Made by a program: the position numbers and the translations under genes
Shown here: positions 11,456 through 21,304 of the stretch, in pieces
Position numbering within the stretch: the stretch's first letter is position 1
Layout: every line of letters begins with the position of its first letter
The notes under the pieces: model-generated
What the model was told of the DNA's origin: nothing
Database searches by the model: none
What the model saw: the letters and a program-made list of their open reading frames with translations, nothing else
Assembly: GCA_032164295.1 (NCBI GenBank)
Contig: JAJHTX010000001.1
Span: 2,480,001 to 2,544,000, forward strand
Source: Inonotus obliquus
Lineage: Eukaryota > Basidiomycota > Agaricomycetes > Hymenochaetales > Hymenochaetaceae
Direction: 5' to 3'
Length of the DNA stretch: 64,000 nt

Positions 11456-12224
11456 ATGCCTTCCCTGACACTTATAGTCGCTGCGACACTATCAAACGGT
11501 ATAGGCCAAGCCGGGCGCCTTCCATGGCGGCTCTCAAACGACATGGCCTATTTCGCCCGAGTTACAACGGCTGCACCTCATGGCTGTATGAACGCGGTTA
11601 TTATGGGTAGGAATACGTGGGAGAGTATTCCTAAGAAGTTTAGACCGTTGAAGGAGAGGGTGAATGTTGTTGTTAGTGGTAATTCGAGGTATTTAGAGTT
11701 TGAGTAAGCTATTAGAAAAATAATTGAGTTTTGTGATTCCGGCTGATGTATTATTTTTTCTTTGCAATTGAATAAGAGATGATTCGACTTCGACGAATGT
11801 GGTGCAGAATGATGGTGTTAGAGCGATGGTGAAGCCTAGTCTTGAGGAAGCGATTTCAAGCGTGTCGAGTTCTTCAGACTTGTCGACGTCTTTACATCGA
11901 ATATTCATTATCGGAGGAGCATCACTTTACAAAGCATCTCTCGACCTTGCCTTACCAACATCGATGCCATCCATCAATTCATCCTCCTCAAATCCCATAA
12001 AAGCAGATCGGATTTTGATAACACGGATATTTTCACCTTCGTTCGAGGATTGTGATGTGTTCTTTCCTGAGTTTCGAGAGTTGAAGGGGGAGGATGGGAT
12101 ATGTGTTTGGAGGCGGGCTGAGCATGAGGAACTTGAGGAGTGGGTTGGAGGTGAGGTTCCGAGGGGGAAGCAGCAGGAGAAAGGGATTGAGTATGAGTTT
12201 CAAATGTGGACACGGAGGGAATGA
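11456..12224 (+). CDS. DFR1: Dihydrofolate reductase
   Basis: Predicted 231 aa from exons 11456-11703 and 11777-12224. It reduces dihydrofolate to tetrahydrofolate with NADPH, as needed for thymidylate and purine synthesis. The DHFR fold is clear: an N-terminal strand LTLIVAATLSNGIGQAGRLPWRL (substrate loop GxxxxLPW), SNDMAYFARVT with the active-site acidic residue, NAVIMGRNTWESIPKKFRPLKERVNVVVS, and later RIFIIGGASLYKASL, the NADPH-binding IGG motif. Two loops are longer than in bacterial DHFR, as in other fungi. The acceptor used is the AG at 11775-11776 (AATAAG); the AG two bases later would break the frame. The gene converges with the bL36 gene, leaving 68 bp between the stop codons. Confidence 0.95.
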
Positions 12225-12292
12225 AATGTGAAGGATGTAAAAGATTATATCATCTCTGTATACATTACGTCCCCGTACGCCTTTCTAAGCTT

Positions 12293-12673
12293 TCAGCCTT
12301 GTCGCTAGACATACCAGAACAATTAATGAGCTTTCCGAATGACGAGACGAGGAGAGGGGTACAAGAAAAAAATAACACAATGACGGACCTGTTTATGTTT
12401 GGGGTTCCGAGAACAGATAACGTATACTCTTCCTTTGCGTTTCACCACTGCACATCCATCGCATAAGAGTTTGACAGAGGAGCGGACTTTCATGCCTCGT
12501 GTGAGGGCGGGGATGGAAGCGGAGCGGGAGGAGACCGAGTGTCCATGAGTGGGGAGTGCATTCGAGACGCGAGATGGTAATCGTAGACGATGGCGAAGAC
12601 CGAGGAGAGATGAGAGCTGGGTGGTGCGAGGCGCTAAGGAGCGCGACGAGAATAGTGAGCGTAGCGTTGACAT
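12293..12673 (-). CDS. RTC6: Mitochondrial large-subunit ribosomal protein bL36m
   Basis: Predicted 98 aa. Exon 1 is 12389-12673; exon 2 is 12293-12304 and encodes only RQG and the stop. The donor is GTCCGT and the acceptor TCTAG. The C-terminal ~38 residues are the bacterial L36 core: [19 protein letters not shown], then [16 protein letters not shown], with the Cys-x2-Cys ... Cys-x4-His zinc-ribbon ligands. The N-terminal ~58 residues are rich in Arg/Ser/Leu and lack acidic residues, as expected for a mitochondrial presequence. Without the 12-nt last exon the protein would read into intron sequence, so the KHKQRQG ending supports the splice. Divergently paired with the transporter gene at 12982. 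Confidence 0.92.
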
Positions 12674-12981
12674 TGTTGCTGCTGGACGATGAAGTTCCGA
12701 AGCGAAGCTGAGATCTGAGTTACCGAGTCTAGTACTTTGAGTGCCACGTGATCGACAAATGGGTGCAGTGCGGTGTGTGTGGTGTCCGAGTGTGCAAGCA
12801 CACTTTTCCTCCTTCTATTACGATCAGGACGGACGCCTTCTGTATTCGCTCTTCGTATGCCACGATAGCACGTAGAGAACCAGGATCACCAATCTTTGCT
12901 CCCCAAACGCTGTCCTTTCCGATCCCTCAACACCCCTCTCTCCTCTCCTCTCCTTCAGGCTTGTCGTACGAGTGATCTGGC
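12674..12981. promoter_or_regulatory. Divergent promoter region (bL36m / DMT transporter)
   Basis: A 308-bp gap between two divergently oriented start codons that presumably holds both promoters. Pyrimidine-rich at 12910-12960. No other gene seen. Confidence 0.45.
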
Positions 12982-14395
12982 ATGACAAGAGTTCAAGCTT
13001 CCGAATCAGCTGGAGGAAGGCGGGCGATCATAGTATTTGTCTTGATGCTCATTGCGTTTGTAGCGGAGAGCCAACTGACTGAAGTGAGTTGTTCATCGGA
13101 TCTGGATTTGGAGGATAATATTTCTGATGAGCGCTTTATTAGTATGTTGAATCAGACCTGAATTATAGACGCCCTTATTTGCTGTTGTAAGGAGACAGTG
13201 ACTAAAGAGACAAGTAATCTGATAGCCTTATGCGTAGGTATATCGCTCATACCTCACTGGCATTTATCTTTCCTCTCCACCTGCTATATTTACGATGGAC
13301 GACCTCACTTCCTATGAAAGCATACGTTCGCGGACTTGCTAGAGCTATTAATGCACATCTTACAGCGAAGTTTACGCCAATCTCGTCGGAACCGGGAGAC
13401 TCTGCTGGATCGAGGTTTCCTAGCTTGAAGTGTTTTACGATCATCGCATGGTGTACGCTGGGTATAACGTTTCCGGCATTGTTATGGTTTGCCGCTCTTA
13501 ATTATTCCTCGTGAGTTTATGTATCCACCTTCACCCTCAACCGCCACTCACACGAGTGAATAGTGTGAGCGACGTCACAGCTATCTGGAACTCGAATGCT
13601 TTCTGGGCATATGTAATTCAAGTCAAGCTGACGCATTCTCATTGGGAACCAAGACGGTTAGCGGCAGTGATTGTAGCGAGCTTGGGGGTTATGGTGGTGA
13701 TATACGGGAGCAAACAACCTTCTGGTTCATCGGACGCTGACGACGTCAAGGCACCGCTCTTCGGGAACATGCTTACTCTTGTTGCATCCGTTTGTTACGG
13801 GTTGTATCAAGTACTATACAACATGTATGCGGTACCGCCTAGCGAGGCAGAGGATGAAAGAGGAGCCTGGCAGAGATTATCGTTCTCGTCGAACAGTATT
13901 GATGAGGCTTTGGCGGAAGACTCTGAAGGAATCACACTTGTTGGCGATATCGTCTATCCTCCACCATTTGGCCTGTACGCCAATGCTTTGACTACCGGTA
14001 TAGGTATCATCACCGTCTTTCTCCTTTGGCTACCGTTGCCTATTTTACACATTACAGGCGTTGAGCCTTTCGCATTGCCCAGTGATGTTAAGACATTCGT
14101 GGCCATCGGTGGTATCAGCGTGACTGCTTTGATGTTCCTTGCGACTTTCATGGCAAGTACTCTTGTTCTAAGCCAGCCTCAATCTTACTTATGCTTACGA
14201 TTTTCATAGATCTCGTTAGCCGTCTGGGGACCAATCATTACCTCAGTGGGCAATCTCCTCACTATCGTTCTGGTCATAATATCCGACCTGATATTCGGGA
14301 ATGCTATCGAAACATTGACTATATGGACTATGGTAGGATCGAGCATGATTGTATGCGCTTTCGCGGCGCTTGCATACGAATCGCATAAAGCTTAA
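12982..14395 (+). CDS. DMT-superfamily (SLC35F-like) membrane transporter
   Basis: Predicted 397 aa from exons 12982-13083, 13143-13186, 13238-13510, 13564-14152 and 14210-14395. It has about ten hydrophobic segments in the drug/metabolite transporter pattern: IIVFVLMLIAFVAES, a short exon TEYVESDLNYRRPYLLLYIAHTSLAF, the diagnostic SSVSDVTAIWNSNAFWAYVI, and an internal repeat IVASLGVMVVIYGSKQ. This layout fits the fungal vacuolar/SLC35F5-THI74-like branch rather than nucleotide-sugar transporters. The substrate is unknown. The last intron (14153-14209) starts with GCAAGT, a GC-AG intron. A GT donor four bases further in would shift the frame of ISLAVWGPIITSVGN, so the GC donor is required. 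Confidence 0.85.
14153..14209 (+). other. GC-AG intron
   Basis: Last intron of the DMT transporter. Exon ends ...TTCATG, intron begins GCAAGT and ends CATAG; only this join keeps the transmembrane frame. Confidence 0.85.
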
Positions 14396-14682
14396 GATAC
14401 CTTGCCTGATATGTAACTATTGTGCATTCATTGACTCACTTTCATTGTTCTGCAATTTTCATTTCTACTTGTGATGAGTTCAACGCAGCCTGGTAATATT
14501 AATGTATATAGATATTAGATATATATCAATGAATGACATACCAAGATCCAAGTAAATACCCGCGTGCATACGTAGTTTTCACGACTATAAAGGCAGAACG
14601 GTTTGACTTATTTTGTTTATGATTTTTTATTTCTGATCCAATTCAGTGGCAGTGCAAGATCGACGTTCCGAATCGTCACTCG
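14396..14682. other. Intergenic region upstream of DNA ligase I
   Basis: 3' flank of the transporter gene and upstream promoter of LIG1. AT-rich near 14505-14530 and a TATA-like ACTATAAAGG near 14583. No gene seen. Confidence 0.5.
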
Positions 14683-14821
14683 ACGCGTTGTGACTCCTTC
14701 GCGTATGCTTGTCATCAGACGCGTCTTTCCCCGTGTACTCACGCGTATGGGCAGACAGCAAACTCTTGGTGAGCACATCACTTCTTCCTCTCACTCTCTT
14801 CTCAAATTGACAAAGACGCGT
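14683..14821. promoter_or_regulatory. Cluster of ACGCGT (MCB-like) sites at DNA ligase I
   Basis: ACGCGT at 14683-14688, 14719-14724, 14741-14746 and 14816-14821, with a fifth at 14930-14935 inside exon 2. In budding and fission yeast such boxes recruit MBF and give S-phase transcription; CDC9 (DNA ligase I) is a classic target. One copy per ~4 kb is expected by chance, so four in 139 bp is a strong local excess. Some sites overlap the predicted first exon, so transcription may start inside or after the cluster. Confidence 0.6.
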
Positions 14822-17800
14822 ATCCAGGAACGTTCTTTGAAATGCCAAAGGGGATGAAATCCGCGCCTCCGCAACAGGCGAGCTTGAGTGAAGTATGGAG
14901 TGGCAGGGGTAAGAAAGTGAAGAAAGTTGACGCGTCGCTTGTTGCTTCCTCGTCGAAGTCGGAAGATAAGGATGTGAAAATGGGTGAATCCGAGAATGGT
15001 ACGTTACAACCACTTGTATTCCATTAGATTGTCTCTAAAGCCATCCGGCGGGTAGGAAAGCCGTCATCTCCAAAGTCACTCCCGAAATCACCCTCAGCGG
15101 CTATTGAAAGTAAGCGACATATTATCCTGTTTTTCTGGCTTGTGGCTTACTATTAACCTGCAGAAGAACAAAGTCGCCCAAGTAAGAAGCGAAGGATTGT
15201 CGCTTCGGATAGTGAATCACCCAGTGATAGTGAAGTAGGTGAGTGCACTCCTCCCACGGGCGCTAAGTTGCGGTAACTTACTTTCGTCGTGACTCTCAAG
15301 GTTGCATCGTCAGGGTTAAGATTACCATGTCAACTTACTGTTCTTGAAGCAGCCTAATCTGAAACGATTGACCAAGGGCTCGAAGAAATCGAAGGCCGCA
15401 CCGTTAGCAGATGAACCCGTGGTCGACAATGAAGAACCACCGGCAACAAGCGAACCCGATGAGCTGGGCGAAGAAGAGGCCGAAGAAGACGAAGCGGAGA
15501 ACGTTGAAGAGAAAGCAGTAGCGTATAAGAGGTACGTTTACGGCTTCTAGTCATCGGGCATGAGTACTAACCTATATCCACCCAATAGTGCGGAGTGGGC
15601 CGTCTCGAGAGTCGATGATGTCGACATTCCGGGCGGTTGGAAAACTGGAGAGCCGTATGTCCTTTTATATTTATTCCTTTGCTTTGAGATCTCATTCTCC
15701 TGTAGTGTTCCTTACGCAGCGCTTGCAAAGGCATTTTCGTTGATTGAAGCCACGACGAAACGAATTGAAAAGACAACCCTACTCACTGCACTACTACTGC
15801 TCGTCATACGCCGAAGCGCACCAGGCGACTATAAATCCTTACTGCAAACTGTGTATTTATGTATCAACCGAGTAAGTAACATTGCCAGCTTAAAGAAATG
15901 CCCTGATGCTAAATTACTATCCAGCTGAGCCCCGACTATGTTGGGGTTGAATTAGGCATCGGTGAAAGTCTTTTGATAAAAGCCATTGCCGAATCTACGG
16001 GTCGTAGCTTGTCTGTTATAAAGGCTGACCTGAAGAAAGAGGGTGACCTGGGTCTGGTAGCAATGGTATGCTTCGCGTGGTTGGCCGCACTTTAACCAGT
16101 CTGATATAGCACTTTCTCAGAACTCGAAGAATAGCCAGAAAACCATCTTCAAGCCCAAAAGGCTCACTGTGCCATACGTCTTTACAAATCTTCGGGAGAT
16201 TGCTTTGAGCGCAGGTCATTCGGTGATTATCCTCCGTTCTACCGTACTCTCTTTCGTTGAAGGTGATCCGTCTGTCTCTAGTCCCAATCTAAAAAGGTAT
16301 CAATCATTACAAAACTTCTCGCCGCTTGCCAGGGACACGAGGCCAAATACATTATTCGAAGCTTAGAGGGCAAACTGCGAATAGGTAATGCCGAAAGATC
16401 AGTAGTAGTTGCTTTGGCCCACGCCGTCGTTTTGCACGAGAAAGAGAAGGGTATGTTGAGAGCCACAAGTACCCACGCCATAAATGCTAACTTGTAGTAT
16501 CAATCCATTAGCTGGCAAGAAGTGGAGTCAAGAAAAGCTCGTGAGTCGACTCGAGCAAGGTGCTAATATCTTGAAGGCAGTTTACAGGTAAGACAACGCT
16601 GGCTTATTAATCATATGGCTAAAAGTGTTTCGTAGCGAATTACCGACTTACGATGAAGTTGTACCCACACTCCTTGAGTCTGGGATCGACCATCTTCAGG
16701 AGAAATGCAAACTCAAACCAGGCGTCCCACTGAAACCCATGTTGGCAAAGCCGACAAAAGCGATTGGTGAAGTCCTCGATCGGTGCGAAGGCAAGAAGTT
16801 TACGTGCGAGTACAAATACGATGGAGAGCGAGCTCAGGTGCGTTATAAACCTGATATTGTATTCACAACTCTTGCCGACCCAGTATCTCAAGGTTCATAG
16901 ACTAGAAGATGGGACTATCGCCGTCTTCAGTCGAAATTCGGAGGACATGAGTAAGAAGTACCCTGATCTTGTTGAACAGCTGCCTCGCGTGAGCATCCTG
17001 TTTTTCACGCTACACTTACCATTATTCATGGAACGATAGTGCATCAAAGACTCAGTGAAGTCTTTCGTCCTCGATTCCGAAGCAGTTGCTTTCGATGTGA
17101 AAGAGGACAAGTTGATGCCCTTCCAAGAACTCAGCAAGCGAAAGAGGAAAGACGTCAAGGTGGAAGACATTCAAGTGAGGGTCTGTCTGTTCGCTTTTGA
17201 CCTACTTTACTTGAACGGGGAGGTACGTTGATTTGCGACCTTCTATGTTCGTATGCTAACTCTTGTTGTTCAAGCCTCTGTTGCGGAAATCGCTCTCGGA
17301 ACGTCGCCAGATCCTCCGTGAGCACTTCCAGCCTGTACATGGAGAGTTTGGTTTTGCGAAATCGTCCGACGGAGAGACGACAGATGCGATCCAGGCATTC
17401 TTGGATGAGAGCGTCAAGGACGGCTGTGAGGGTCTTATGATTAAGATGCTCGAATCGGAGGCGAGCTATTATGAACCCAGCAAGCGGAGTGTCAACTGGC
17501 TCAAGGCAAGTGCATTCAATCTTCTGTACCATTTGAAGCACCCAAACAATTTCTCGTGTAGCTTAAGAAGGACTACCTGGCCGGCGTGGGCGATTCACTT
17601 GACCTTGTCGTCGTAGGCGCCTACTACGGCAAAGGCAAGCGGACGAATGTCTACGGAGCCTTCTTGCTCGCATGCTATGATCCAGACTCCGAAGAATATC
17701 AGACGATCTGTAAGATTGGTACTGGGTTCAGTGATGAGGCACTTCAAGCACACTATGAGACATTGAAGCCTCTGGAGATGGAGCAACCCAGAGGCGATAT

Positions 17801-18195
17801 AAAAATGGGTGGTGCAAAGCCGGACGTCTGGCTTGATCCAAAAGTCGTATGGGAGGTGCTTACAGCCGATTTGAGCATGAGTCCAGTATACACTGCAGCT
17901 CAAGGTCTGGTGAGTGAAATATGTTGATTATTTATTATTCCTCTTGAAACTAAGCAGTGGCTGTAGATTGAAGACCGAGGTATTTCGCTGCGTTTCCCCC
18001 GGTTTATCCGCATAAGGGACGACAAGTCCGCAGATGATGCAACTGGTCCTGAACAGGTAACATCCTCTAAGAATTGCATTGTCATTGAGCCTGACTCATT
18101 CGGACTAGGTCGCCGAAATGTACGAGCGACAGACTCTGGCGCAGACGAAAGGTACAAAGAAGAGGCGAGGGGACGCCGAGGATGATTTTTGGTAA
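14705..18195 (+). CDS. LIG1: ATP-dependent DNA ligase I
   Basis: Predicted 831 aa from 18 exons: 14705-14768, 14828-14998, 15056-15109, 15164-15234, 15353-15531, 15589-15654, 15706-15871, 15925-16065, 16121-16222, 16282-16450, 16512-16587, 16636-16837, 16893-16988, 17040-17222, 17275-17505, 17562-17909, 17967-18056, 18109-18195. It seals nicks between Okazaki fragments. The catalytic motif [11 protein letters not shown] places the adenylated Lys at ~480. Motif V NWLKLKKDY and the OB-fold segment [16 protein letters not shown] are present. The exon 1/2 join creates a canonical PCNA-interacting box QQTLGTFF. Met1 precedes a basic, hydrophobic peptide ([15 protein letters not shown]) like a mitochondrial presequence; Met15, just before the PIP box, would give the nuclear form. 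The intron 17506-17561 is GC-AG. The stretch 15235-15352 is longer than other introns and may hide a small exon. Confidence 0.93.
17506..17561 (+). other. GC-AG intron
   Basis: In DNA ligase I, between NWLK and LKKDYL. It starts GCAAGT and ends TGTAG; it interrupts conserved motif V, so the join is certain at protein level. Confidence 0.9.
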
Positions 18196-18395
18196 GATGT
18201 TTTCTGCATCTAGTATTGATTCTGAATCAGCATATAATCTTTGGAAAAATTCGGGAGCATACGTTGCGGGCGCGCGTGTCAATAAAATGCATAACAATTA
18301 CGATAGCGAGGTAAAAGATTCAGTCTAAGGTCTACAAGACAAATACCATAAAATACTACTCCTCACTGTAAATCCTATGTCCATGGTTATTTGCC

Positions 18396-19048
18396 CTATG
18401 GCTTCTTTGCATCTTTTGCAGCAGCTTCAACTGCTTCCACAACTTTACTCGTAGCTTTCTCTGGGCTACCGAGTGTCTTGTCTTTCCCGCCTAGGTACCA
18501 GTAGTTTACGAATCGTGCGTCTTGTACAAGCTGAGCCGTCGCGTTTGTAGCGTGACACGCGAAGAGGAGGTAGTTTCGGGGTTGTACACGCCATGCTAAC
18601 CATAATTCGTAGTATTGGATCAGAAATCCAGCAGTGAGCATAACAACTCGCAGATCAAACATGTGGTACCGCTCACCGAAACGCATGAAAACCATGCTGC
18701 GAAGGTGATGCATGAGTTGTCAGAAGAAGTCGAGAGGAAAGTCAAGAGGCCAATGATCAGACGTACGAGTAGCACGCGAGTGCGGTCGTCATGCTGCCGG
18801 AGATGATCTCCTCATCTTTTTTCAAGTCGGCTAAAGCGGCAAGAGGAAGGCCCCAGTTCGCTACCTTTGTAGACGTTAGCTGGCACGCGACGACGGCCAT
18901 TGTGTGATACAGGACATACCGGTCCCCAGAAATGAGTACCTTTGGCAAAATCAGCAGGAACACAACCAGTAATAGTTAAGGTACACTCACTGAAGAAGTA
19001 TTGACGACCTGCAGGAGACTTTAGCCAATTTACGAAAGTAGAGGCCAT
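18396..19048 (-). CDS. MPC1: Mitochondrial pyruvate carrier subunit MPC1
   Basis: Predicted 131 aa from exons 18991-19048, 18920-18939, 18767-18864, 18677-18696 and 18396-18595; two exons are only 20 nt. It is a subunit of the inner-membrane heterodimer that imports pyruvate into the matrix. The spliced protein shows the MPC1 signature: [59 protein letters not shown]. These cover the amphipathic helix and transmembrane helices. The C-terminal ~35 residues are Lys/Ala/Glu-rich and not conserved. It converges with DNA ligase I (200 bp between stops) and diverges from the gene at 19281. Confidence 0.93.
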
Positions 19049-19280
19049 TTTGTAGAAAGGAAGAAGAGAAGAAGAGCGGGCAATGAGCAAAGTGAGTTGG
19101 GGAGAATTGGTATTACGTAAAGGAGTACATGCTAAGCCGAGCGAATACTTGTCAAATGAATATTTAATTATTTATTAATTGACGAGATTTCCTCCTCCTC
19201 CTCGTCCTTTCTTCTTGTCCACCATCTCTGCCCCCTTTCCTGATTTTCTTTTCCACCGTCCTCTGTGTCGTCGTTCAACG

Positions 19281-20858
19281 ATGCAGGGCTACTCTGGCAC
19301 AATGGCCGCACCCTACACCGCATACATGTATGCAGCGCCAGCATCGCAGACTGCTCCCATGTACGCTGTACCGCCCTTAGGTCCTCACCACCAGCTATCT
19401 CACTCCCAAAGCTCCCGCTATGACCCCACTCTCCCTCCACCTCCTCCTGGCGCATATATGTCCCAAATCAATGGACCGCCCGTCATTCCTCCTGATCCGC
19501 GGCAGCCAGCTCCGCGCCCCCGTCATTTCACGGACCGTTCTGCATCCGACCCTACTAAGAAGCCCCTCAAGTCTGCGATGAAGAAAACGGCCTCTGGCTC
19601 GGGTGGTTCAGGTCCGAATGGTAACCTTCAACGATCGCGTACGGTACCAGCAAGTGACGCGGATGGGTACCGAGGACGCGAACCAAGGCCAACCTCGGGC
19701 AGACTTTCGAGGAATCAATCTCTATCTGGCTCGGAGAGGCCAGTACGCGCGACGTCGGTATCCCGAGTCCGCTCGCGCTCCCAATCGCGCCATAGATTCA
19801 CCCCTGGTGAGTGGAATACATCGGTATTACACGTATTCTTACGGTCCACTCATTCACCGGATGGTCCGCGCAGGCCACCTCATTCTCTCTCTTAGTGGGA
19901 CTTGCAGGTACGATTATAGCGACCAGTAATGGTGCCGATGCATGTTTACGTATATTCCCCTTCAGAATGAACCTATCAAGCGTTATTTTTCAAGAAACTG
20001 TTGATAATATCCGGGAGCGTGTACTCACTATGTGGCCAGACGGAGTAATATTGCAAACGTACCGTGACGAAACGAACGAATATTTGATTCAATTCTGTGG
20101 AAATCCTTGGTCGGCAAAAAGTAGTCTAGGATCGATAGCCATGAAGATGATTCTGGAGCTATTTGCAGTACTCGCTCGGCAGGTACGAAATTTTAATCCA
20201 ATCTCCGCGATTTATTTTAAAAATTCGTAACCTGAAGGGCTACACTTGCACTTCTACCATTGATTCTGGGCATACAGTACGTTCTATCCGTTACTTACGC
20301 GTTCTGGATGATTCCTTAATCTCTCTTTTTCAGGTATCGTCTCCCCGGCTAGTATTCACCCGTGGACAACCGGACCCTTCTGCAGAATTCGCCATGATGG
20401 TTTTCTCAAACAACAGGAAGAAGATCAAACTTATCAACCATGCACCTCCATTCTGCGACTCGCTCACCGCTGTCCTTCGTGACGCATTTCCTCGCAGAAT
20501 CCGTAGATCATCTTGGGATGAAAGTGATATGTACGTTCTTCATCTATACACACTTAATATCACCATCTTTATGTTTATTTCGTCCATCGATACCTATACG
20601 ACAGGTACGTGATCGAAATGAGCAGGCTTGACTTTGACAGTGAGTTCTAAACCAACTTTCTCTCTATCTTGATGAGCCTTCTTACTAACGTTTTTAATTA
20701 TTTTAGACGTTTCGGATCTCATGATTGCAATCATACTTGAACACGCCGCCGCGTCGGCTCTGAAACTCGAGGGCTCCATTCCCCTGTCGCATTCGGGCTT
20801 CTGGAGCTTCCTTCAAGGTCGAAAGGAGCTCTGGATCTTCCGCCGCCTCACCCTCTAG
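19281..20858 (+). CDS. Lineage-specific hypothetical protein
   Basis: Predicted 407 aa from exons 19281-19806, ~19908-20182, 20238-20276, 20334-20530, 20605-20639 and 20707-20858. The N-terminal ~175 residues are Pro/Ser/Gln-rich and disordered, with an SR-like patch (SVSRVRSRSQSRHR). The folded C-terminal part contains VDNIRERVLTMWPDGV, FCGNPWSAKSSLGSIAMKMI, GYTCTSTIDSGHT, PRLVFTRGQPDPSAEFAMMVF and a final GRKELWIF. From memory this resembles a large uncharacterised family in agaricomycete genomes; no function is known. The acceptor of exon 2 is uncertain because AGs at 19895, 19907 and 19919 are all in frame; I chose CAG at 19907. The later junctions are clear. Confidence 0.65.
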
Positions 20859-21304
20859 TACTCTAGAGCGAGTATCACTTCGCCGCCCTATCTGATGTGT
20901 AGTTGCCTCGCGCTGGTGCCCACCTTGCCATCCTCGGACGTCCACTAGCGGAGATTGATGAACTCGAGGGCATTTCATAAAACACCTTCTTCTTGGGCTT
21001 AAGGATCTCGAACATTCCTGTGTTTTATCTGGGCATATCATTTTCCACCGTAAAGATTATAATGACTTGATGGCCGAACTTAGATTTCATTTCGATTGCT
21101 CTGATCAGATCTCTCACAACGTTAGCTTGTCACTTTGTAGTCATCCATGTATACTGCTCTGTGTGTATCTGTGTTATCTGTATATGTATTGTCAAATGTC
21201 CTTCTCTTCTCTATATTTCTATTAACTGCTTCCGAATAAATGGAATGAAACCGAAATGAAAGTGGATTTGTTGTGTATACTACAAGGAGTCCAAACACTA
21301 CCGT
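20859..21304. other. Intergenic region between convergent genes
   Basis: 3' flanks of the hypothetical gene (+) and the EED-like gene (-). AT-rich, with TGTATATGTATTGTCAAATG near 21180 that could be a 3'-end signal. No gene seen. Confidence 0.5.
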
